Assembly (NCBI GenBank): GCA_032622095.1
Contig: CP136061.1
Span: forward strand, 132,130,087-132,194,086
Length of the DNA stretch: 64,000 nt
From: Siphonodentalium dalli
Taxonomy: Eukaryota; Mollusca; Scaphopoda; Gadilida; Siphonodentaliidae
Direction of reading: 5' to 3'
Below the pieces are notes generated by a model. The model saw nothing but the letters and a program-made list of their open reading frames with translations. It did not search any database and had not been told where the DNA came from. Shown here piece by piece: positions 56,676 through 64,000 of this stretch. A program made the position numbers and the translations under genes. Numbering within the stretch: position 1 is the stretch's first letter; each line of letters opens with the position of its first letter.

Positions 56676-57128
56676 TTTACTTATAATCAAGTAGAAAATT
56701 TGCCCTCACTCAAAACAAATGTGCACTCAGAGCTTAATTCATAACATCAAATCATTTCTTGTTATCGTCACTAAACTCAGGTGGAAGGAGACTACAACAG
56801 TTTGCTAACTAGTGGTTTTGCCTGTGACTGAAGGATAGAGCCTCTTATGAAGACTTGGGCCACAAATAATGTAGCCATATCAAAGTATCCCTATATAACA
56901 AATAGGGATGTGGACCGAACCGGACTGCCAGTGGTGGTCCGGTCCAGCAAAGAGGCAGTCCAGTCCGGTTCGATCCAGCTCTCGGTGGTCCGGTATTCTT
57001 GCCTGGACCAGCCTGGACTGGTCCAATTATTATAAAATACCTTAAATGGACAGAAATGTGTTAAATCTTACTTTGGTATGTGTGCTTGTGTTACAGAAAG
57101 CGTCAAATTACTGCCAAACAAGCTTCTA
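56676..57128. other. Unassigned sequence with GGTCC/CCGGTC-rich segment
   Basis: 56905-57030 begins TAGGGATGTGGACCGAACC, a hAT-like tip, and carries many GGTCCGGTCC-type words. Similar words recur at 58465-58520 (ACCGCCATGGGTGGACCGG), possibly the other end of a ~1.6-kb hAT element, but a matching tip was not found. Confidence 0.4.
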
Positions 57129-57203
57129 TTAACCCTTTAATTTGAAAAATGATCAAGGAAATATGGGTTGATACAAAAATCGGACTTGCACTGAATGGGT
57201 TAA
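57129..57203. mobile_element. Family P minimal MITE, 75 bp
   Basis: TTAACCCTTTAATTTG to CTGAATGGGTTAA, with ATGGGTTGATACAAAAATCG inside as in larger copies. It is a deleted derivative. Confidence 0.75.
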
Positions 57204-57278
57204 ACTCTGGACATCATATATAATACATTGTATGTACATTGTGGTAACATGTAGTGTATTTTCTTATCTACAGCATTA

Positions 57279-57816
57279 AATAGGAGTTGGGCGACACCAA
57301 TATTTAGGTTTACGAACACCGCCGACAACTTTTGTTCCATTCCATGAAAAAAAAATATATATATATATATATTTTTTTTTTAATTTATTAATTTAATTTT
57401 TTTTTTTTTTTTTTTATTATTTATAAATTAATATTTATTAGTGTACTAGTATTAAGCATGGGGAATAATAGTTCAACGTTACTCAGCTAAAAGGTAGGGT
57501 TTTTAAATTATATTTGCATATGCCTGGCTAGACAATTTGTGGATTGGAGCAGTATGCACTAATTTCCTATTAATACATGTCTCTATTTTTATTTATTTTA
57601 TGACAAGAAATGTCTGTTTATATTAAATTTGAATATTAAAAACACATTTCAAATTCATATTCTATATATAATTATTGTGAAATTCAGGTAGAACTCCACA
57701 ATTTAACCAACAAAAAGGTTGTGAGAGTTTTTTTTTTTTTTTTTTTTCCCTCCTGCATCTACTTTTTTTTCCCCCACATGTTCGTAAACCAGACTTAAAA
57801 ATTGGTGTCGCCTAAT
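57279..57816. mobile_element. Inverted-repeat element with homopolymer-rich centre
   Basis: The left tip GGGCGACACCAATATTTAGG then TTTACGAACA matches the complement of right TGTTCGTAAACC then AATTGGTGTCGCC. The interior has A/T runs at 57346-57420 and a T run with CCC at 57728-57775. Family and target duplication unresolved. Confidence 0.68.
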
Positions 57817-59675
57817 AGAGAAAGAATAAATGTGCTTATTGTGACCAAAGTGACTCAGTGTAGAGTCTGTAGAAATTCATGTCTCTGCTATCCCCACCCC
57901 CCCCCCCCCCCCCCAACATGCTGTGATTGGGTTGAGTGCAAATGCTCCAAGTTTTTCAGCACTCATTATGTTTTGTTATTAGCATTGACAACTGACATAT
58001 TCCAGATAGATTGGTTAATTTCCAATATGCAGGTATGCGTACCACCGCATCGGTGTTGGATGTGGTTTCTTGGAGTTAGATATTTCCAAATATAGGCTAT
58101 AGTATATTGTGAATCGAGACCTATGTTCAGTACATTGAAATGTAGATGAAGGTTAGTTGACATGGTATTACTGATGGTAATTCGCTGTCACTCGCTAGAG
58201 GGCTCCATCACATACTGTCAACACTCAAGTCATTGAACGTGTACCCTGTGATATCATCATGATTGAAAATAGTTACGTGTGCATATTCTGAAGTGGGCAG
58301 AATCAAATGACATAGGGGGTATCTCACATGCTGCTATGTGATCTCACACCAGGTGCCCTGACATTGGCGACACTATGCATTGACTGGCTATTGGAACTTC
58401 AGAGTTCCGTACCAGGTAACACCAGCATAAAGGGCGATTACTTAATTCCATGTATTCAAGTTCGCAAACCGGTACAGTATTGGACCGCCATGGGTGGACC
58501 GGTCCAATGATGGCGGTCCCTCAGGAAATGTTCAGATAATAAGTTCAACAAACGACCATAATCAGCATTAAATGGATGCTTAGGTGATGTCCCATGCAGT
58601 TGTTTTATTATGGTCAAAGAAAAAGCTACAAGCAGCTAAATACAATAACTGTAGTGATATTAGGTATTGTAATTTTATGTCGTGGATGCTAAAATAAGCA
58701 CCGAATTACTTTGTCTGAAGGTGGTCAAAATGCATTACATTTGACCCCAATAAACAATTGCGGGAGAGTCAATCATGATGGCGAGAACGAACACGAATTG
58801 GCTAACTCTGGGAAAGGACGGCGAGAAAGGACGGCGAGAATCCCTGATGCCGAACTTCACTGAAAGCTAAACCACTGACCACGACATGAACTTAATAATA
58901 ACTCTTAAATTCGATATATAAACTGTGCCTGATGATGATTCGTTATAAATGACGTTGTTCACATGTTCCTGATATTATATTTATGTGAGTACAAATATTA
59001 TTCCATAATATTCATTGTAGTGTTATAAGACCCATTCCCATCTTGCTATAAATGGCATATGCGCTTCAAAACGAATGGCGTGGTAGCCATCCCACATGGT
59101 ACACAATTCAAACTGTTTCGTGACAGTGCAAAAGACTCTGAATCCCAGTGTCAAGCTGAATTGTCGGCCGGGTAGCTAAATAAAAGTAGTGACAACATAT
59201 AGTTCATTTTTAAGCACTGCATGGATGGAGAAAATCATAGCTGACCATTGGATGTCCTTCTAATTATTGTTCACTTATTTGTCAAAAAGCTGAGAATTTT
59301 TTTCAAATATGAAACCAAGACAGAGTACACAAACAAATGTTTTGTGTTGTGACTGACATCATTCTCAACTTTATTTATTCTCAACGAAAATCAAAACTAT
59401 ATATATCACTTAGTAATCACTTAGTATAACATGTGACATATACGTCATTTCTTTTCCTTCGGAATGCATTTATTTGAGGGACCATCTTAATATGTTACAT
59501 ATATGTGGATCATTGGATATTAACATTATGGGGGAATTAAAATGTATTAATATGCAACTAGCATAATTATGACACAAAAAACACACTTGCAATGGCAAGT
59601 TAACAGAGGTATGAATGCACAGTTTAGATATATTAGAAGAAACTATTACTGACACTAACTATATAAAACTCTATA
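57817..59675. other. Unassigned sequence
   Basis: Features seen: a C run at ~57895-57914; a family R piece (TCAGGAAATGTTCAGATAAT) at 58523-58560; a short direct duplication GGACGGCGAGAA at ~58815-58842. Open frames at 57802-58095 and 58328-58510 have no recognisable domain. Confidence 0.4.
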
Positions 59676-60143
59676 CAGTAATGCTCTAAGTAATCGACTT
59701 CTTAACCACAGCAGAATTATGGGTAACCTTTCAGGATTTAGTCGGAAATATGGCTTGTTGCCATTCATCGGAAAGCTCTCAGGGGAGCGAGTAGAAAAAC
59801 ATATATGTCGTCTATCGGTTGAAGAGTAGAACGACATATATGTCGTTTCAGGAAGTGTTATTTTACGTAGACATAACTGCAATAAATCATCTGATTTATA
59901 AATGATTTGTATAGGAGTTATTTTGATTATTATAATGTCCCAAATGCATAAGTGCAATCGATTATGATAACACACGTTAACAAAAATGCACATAAATTAA
60001 AACGAATTATTGGACCCTTTTGACCCGAACTTGTTAATAATTATTGCTATGACGTTGACGTTAAATTTACTCATGACGTCATGTATATGACATTACAGAT
60101 ACTCTCCAATGGGTTAAGGAGTCGATTACTTAGGGCATTATTG
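59676..60143. mobile_element. Family T MITE, copy 11, disrupted by a family P element
   Basis: The left arm runs CAGTAATGCTCTAAG to the loop (GGAAAGCTCTCAGG, ~59783). A family P body follows, then the outer right arm resumes exactly at TTAAGGAGTCGATTACTTAG and ends GGGCATTATTG before TA. The TTAA inside the family T right arm was the insertion site. Confidence 0.85.
59786..60117. mobile_element. Family P MITE, copy 9, left end deleted, nested in family T
   Basis: Begins within GCGAGTAG (the TTAACCCTTTG tip is lost together with most of the host MITE right arm) and ends CCAATGGGTTAA. The body matches 54620-54945 almost base for base. Confidence 0.85.
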
Positions 60144-60819
60144 TACTACAGAGTTAGTAGAAATATGTAACTTGTAATTCCAAGATAGCAAAATAATTTA
60201 CAACGGATAAATTGAATGTCATTGCCAACATGGCTGAATCCGATCTTGGCGATATTTTTTCATCTATCCACCCCTTGCTTTAAAGACACTTCCAATTCCA
60301 AAAATATATTTGCCATGCAAGTGGACACTGGCAAATCAATATTAGGCTATCTTGTGTCTTTTGTTTGAGATAAGATTATTATACAGCAGATATCTGCATT
60401 GAAAACCACAATTTTAATTTTATTTGTTTTCCTCCCACCTCCCCTACCTTTGAGCCAAAATAATCCGAAAACCAAGCTATAAAAATAAAATGCCTAATTG
60501 CACCAAGCATTAGTATCCTGGATGCCATGGTTTCAGAAAAGTTTAATCCTACCACATTGAATTGCTTCTACTACACATGGAAATTACTGGGTATATTCTC
60601 ATATGTCAAAAATTTAATTCACCTTGACTGACACACAAGGTTTCCCTAGTCGAGGAGCAGATAAATATATTCCAGGAAAATAATTGTTCCTCGTCCCAAA
60701 TGGCTGGTTTATTCTGTTGCTAACTGTAGACATGCTTCTCTTGCATTCCGAGTACACAGTTTGCACATTTCTTGCTAATTGTACTGTGTTTATACCACAG
60801 AGTAATGATGTTTCCCAGT
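60144..60819. other. Unassigned sequence
   Basis: 60497-60530 (TGCACCAAGCATTAGTATCC-like) is a faint match to 49210-49245. The 98-codon frame 60684-60980 starts hydrophobic but runs into a duplicated segment and is not supported as a gene. Confidence 0.35.
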
Positions 60820-61510
60820 TGTGTCAAACCCATACACTCTCCCATTATAGCCAACTAATTAGTTCATATGTGAAGAAGTCAGCCAATACATGTCAACAAT
60901 GTGTAAAGAGCTCAATCGGAGTTCAACAATTAAATTACAAAGCTAACCACCACACAGTGCCAAGACAGCATGTTCTATAATGACAATGCCATCCTCACAA
61001 TGATAGATGCAAAAGGTTTGCACCATGGGCCCTGGCATGCCTTCACACAAGGTCTACAAAGTTACAGTAATGCTCTAAGTAATCGACTCCTTTATAACCA
61101 CAGCAGAATTATGGGTAACTTTTCAGGATTTAGTCAGAAATATGGCTTGTTGCCATTCATCGGAAAGCTGTCGTCGAGAGCTTTCCGATGAATGTCAACA
61201 AGTCATATTTCCGACTAAATCCTGAAAAGTTACCCATAATTCTGCTGTGGTTAAGGAGTCGATTACTTAGGGCATTACTGTAATTAGCCTCACAATCCTT
61301 TCACAGATATTGACGATTTTCAAACCTCAGGTTTCTATAAGTTTCTTGTGAATTCTGGAAAACACACAAACAATAATTTTTTACATCCACGAAACAAACT
61401 GACCACAGTATTATCAGGAAAATCGTGTTCAAACCAGTCCATAATTTATAAAAAGTTTCTCAAATAAATGTTGGATGTACGCGAGACTCTCCAAGACCAT
61501 GCACACACCG
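60820..61510. repeat. Segmental duplication, copy 1 (carries a family T MITE)
   Basis: Matches 61765-62545 in order: ATACACTCTCCCATTATA, GTGAAGAAGTCAGCCAATAC, TTCTATAATGACAATGC, then AACACACAAACAATA and ACCAGTCCATAAT. Its family T insertion (61065-61280) is absent from copy 2. Confidence 0.8.
61065..61280. mobile_element. Family T MITE, copy 12
   Basis: CAGTAATGCTCTAAG to GGGCATTACTG, TA at 61063-61064 and 61281-61282. The paralogous locus near 62345-62355 lacks it, which confirms the boundaries. Confidence 0.9.
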
Positions 61511-61764
61511 ATAGTTTTAGATTTTGAATACATTTTTGCAATGTTATATCAAATATGGTGTCTTTCAGTGTTGGCAGTTATTTTGTTAAATTTACACTTT
61601 TGAATAAAATATCAATTGGTGAAAAACACTTGCAGGTTGATATATGCATTAGCATAACACTGAGGATGATACTATTTTATGATGAAATAACAGGCACTTG
61701 GCCTAAATTTAATAGCATTTTTTATTAGTCCCATTACAGTGGTGAAAATCGGTGACAAGAAATT

Positions 61765-62545
61765 GGTCAAATCCATACACTCTCCCATTATAACTGATAA
61801 ATTAGTTCAAATGTGTGAAGAAGTCAGCCAATACAATATCAACAATATGTAAAGAGCTCTACTAGACTATGGGACATAATGTCAGGCGCAAATACAAACA
61901 ACCGGACATTGGACTGTTTTGCATCTGACAATGTCTGATGTCAGGTGGTTAACCCTTTCATGATGGGAGCTGTGCTGGTGCAGCATTAAAGACCCTGTGC
62001 CAGTGCATTCTCTTATATTCTCCCATAGGGAGCCTCACATATATAAGAGAATGCACTGGCTTACAAGATCAAGGTAAATATTGTTAGGCCAATGCATTCT
62101 CTTATATATGAGAGGCGCCCTATGGGCATATAAAAGAGAATGCATTGGCACAAGGTTTTCGCAAAATTTCAGGAAGCTCCAGTCATGAACATGAAAGGGT
62201 TAAATCCATATATGCCTACAAAGGTAACCATCACATAGTGTGAAGGCATGTTTTATAATGACAATGCAACCCTGCATGAGAATTGTGGATACAAGAGTTG
62301 GTTGCACCACGGGTGCTTGCATATCCACACATGTCGCTCTATAAAGTCTATTAGCATCACAATCACAAACACACTGATATATCAACGATTTTTAAACATC
62401 AGGTAAACACACAAACAATACAATTTTCGACATACGCAACATAAACTGATCATGGTATAGGAAAATCATGTTCACACCAGTCCATAATAAATAATTTTCC
62501 CGAATGAATTCTGCATCTGCCTGAGACTCTTTTTCTCTAATGTGG
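61765..62545. repeat. Segmental duplication, copy 2 (carries a family P MITE)
   Basis: Diverged copy of 60820-61510. The family P element at 61949-62203 is absent from copy 1, where a single TTAA occurs at the equivalent place (~60927). Confidence 0.8.
61949..62203. mobile_element. Family P MITE, copy 10
   Basis: TTAACCCTTTCATGATGGG to ACATGAAAGGGTTAA, TTAA on both sides. Two inner AT-rich inverted segments. One of the most complete members. Confidence 0.9.
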
Positions 62546-62932
62546 ATACAAGAGCTGAACTTGACCAAAGAAAATTTGGCAAAAAACTAGGGTAACCCCA
62601 AACTCCATGCAGGGTTTACCTCCCTTGATGACTCGGTAAGACCGCTGCTACCGGCGACATTTCACCCACATTTGGTGGACTTGTGCGATATTAATATATA
62701 TATTAAGCGAACAGTGCTATGAAGTTCCCGTGGTCAGCCCACAAGGTATCTAAAATCGCTGATATAATCCTCGCACTATTTTGTTCAAAGGTGTAATCCG
62801 GTTCCCGGTTAATTTGTCAACACACGTGAAACTTTTCTTCTCTAGTACAACAGTAAAATGCTCAATCTATCACAAATTATTACAGCCTACGACAAAAATA
62901 TTAAGTTGAACCGAAACAGAAGTAGGTTTTAG
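62546..62932. other. Unassigned sequence, possibly intron
   Basis: No feature recognised. If the RecQ-like exon is real this would be intronic or upstream sequence. Confidence 0.35.
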
Positions 62933-63137
62933 AGACTGTATATCAAACCAATTCTGATATCATTGTTAATTTGCCCGTAGGATATGGCAAAAGTATGATT
63001 TTTCATTTGTTACCACAAGTTCTTGGCGCAAAATCCAACACAGTTTATAACCCGGTGGTGCTGGTGATATCTCCATTAAATATAATACAGGAGGACCAGT
63101 TGCAGAGCTTGAGGAGCCACTCTATTAGTGCATGCAG
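62933..63137 (+). CDS. Probable exon of a RecQ-like DNA helicase
   Basis: The frame reads DIIVNLPVGYGKSMIFHLLP and, ~20 residues later, VVLVISPLNIIQEDQ. These are helicase motif I (Walker A, GYGKS) and motif Ia (VISPL..QEDQ) of the RecQ family, which unwinds DNA with ATP. A plausible 3' splice site lies after TTTTAG at 62932 and a good donor (CAG|GTATGA) at 63137; the frame reads on only ~10 codons past the donor. An in-frame TAG upstream at 62923 supports an exon start after it. No motif II (DEAH) exon was found to 64000, so the rest lies beyond the window or the locus is a fragment. Invertebrate genomes carry many RecQ-like copies, some in mobile elements. Confidence 0.65.
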
Positions 63138-63859
63138 GTATGAAGGAAGTATGACTGGTGCGCTCTGGTAGAGATTGGGGTAACCCTGGGATTGATAATC
63201 ATAAAAACATCAATGGATCCCTTTTCAAAAGCTGTTCCAAAGATCTATTCCCAATTTAACTATGATTAATAACATATATGGCTGAGATGTCTGTATAAAC
63301 CATGCATAAAGAAGTTTTGTACAACAGGTGGGTTTTTTAATGATAAATATTTAGTTTGAAATGGACAGTATATAGTAGGCAAAACCAGTTTATCTTCCCC
63401 CGTAGCACCCCCTCATAGCACACCGGTGCTTTCAGCGATTTTTTCCTTCCGCATGTGTTTTCAAAGTTTTGGAACAGTTTTTCCTAGTATTGTGTACCGT
63501 AATTGGAAAATAGAGCTTTTACTCAATCAAATAGCATTGGAATTTAAAGAATCGGTTCAGGCTTTTGTGAATTATGGCCATTAGAAGTGAGGAGATATTT
63601 GATTCTGTGATCTCCCTTGTAACGTATGATATCTATAACGATGCATTTTTAAAGTGGCGCGCTCATTCTAAATTGAAATATTTTTATATTTTAACTCATT
63701 CCAACAACATGCCCCTGTGGCGTAAACTGACAAAAACAATGCACTGACAAAGTGTGAACACAACACTTTACATTTAATGATACAAGTTCTGAGAACTCTT
63801 AATAGTTTCATGAGGCATATACATAAAAGATATAAAAAAAATCACAAATAGTATACTGT
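63138..63859. other. Unassigned sequence after the RecQ-like exon
   Basis: No further helicase motif recognised in any plus frame. Nothing else supported. Confidence 0.35.
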
Positions 63860-64000
63860 ATACACCTGTCATTAAGGCCATCTCTGAGGACAAGCCCAGT
63901 TTATGTTTTTGCTCCAAAAAAAAATAAAGGGGTGGTCCTCATAGATAAGCCCAGCCCCATTTTTAGAACTTTAGAGGGCGAGTGTACATTGATGTCAGGT
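63860..64000. mobile_element. Inverted-repeat element, family K, copy 2 (cut by window end)
   Basis: Starts TACACCTGTCATTAAGGCC and contains GGTGGTCCTCATAGATAAGC, matching the right half of 44156-44764 in inverse orientation. The far end lies outside the window. Confidence 0.7.

Noticed and set aside
56905-58520. 1.6-kb hAT element between GGTCC-rich segments
   Set aside because: A hAT-like left tip is present, but no complementary right tip or 8-bp duplication could be found.
60684-60980. 98-codon ORF with hydrophobic start as a secreted protein
   Set aside because: The 3' half lies in a duplicated segment where the paralogous copy is not open, and the ORF has no recognisable features beyond hydrophobicity.

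Overview
The window looks like repeat-dominated, AT-rich nuclear DNA of a metazoan, probably a marine invertebrate. The reasons are the lack of tightly packed genes, the density and diversity of short inverted-repeat transposons (MITEs), a DIRS-type tyrosine-recombinase retrotransposon, and dispersed elements built on ~160-bp tandem cores that resemble those known from molluscs. The taxon is inferred, not shown. No rRNA, tRNA, CRISPR or prokaryotic operon is visible. The only sequence resembling a host gene is one probable exon of a RecQ-like helicase near the right end (about 62933-63137).

Layout. 1-0.5 kb: a Tc1-type MITE. 0.5-8.3 kb: a satellite-cored dispersed element (~155/164-bp monomers in 483-bp trimers), interrupted by a clean 4,514-bp insertion at 3248-7761. 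That insertion is bounded by a 451-bp inverted-repeat module and made of three near-identical ~1.35-kb tandem units. 8.3-13 kb: unassigned sequence with small repeats. 13.0-18.4 kb: an almost complete DIRS retrotransposon with a gag-like ORF, an RT-RNase H-methyltransferase-like ORF, a tyrosine recombinase broken by one frameshift, inverted terminal repeats and an internal complementary region. 18.4-22.4 kb: degenerate DNA with MITEs. 22.4-25.3 kb: a ~120-148-bp repeat array split by a 1,114-bp hAT element with a perfect 8-bp duplication. 27.1-28.1 kb: a second hAT-like element. 28.5-64 kb: a mosaic of MITE families. These are Tc1-like (TA sites), piggyBac-like (TTAA sites), a long-inverted-repeat family with 8-9-bp duplications, several foldback families, and two further copies of the satellite-cored element.

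How the parts work together. The DIRS ORFs are the only recognisable mobility machinery with most catalytic residues present. RT and RNase H would make cDNA, the internal complementary region would template a circle, and the recombinase would integrate it. Because the recombinase frame is broken, this copy is probably not autonomous. The MITEs encode nothing and must have been moved by transposases elsewhere. Their nesting, and a local duplication at 60.8-62.5 kb where each copy carries a different MITE and the other copy shows the empty site, give a readable insertion history.

Boundaries of tandem arrays and decayed repeats are approximate. All calls were made by eye, without alignment or database searches.
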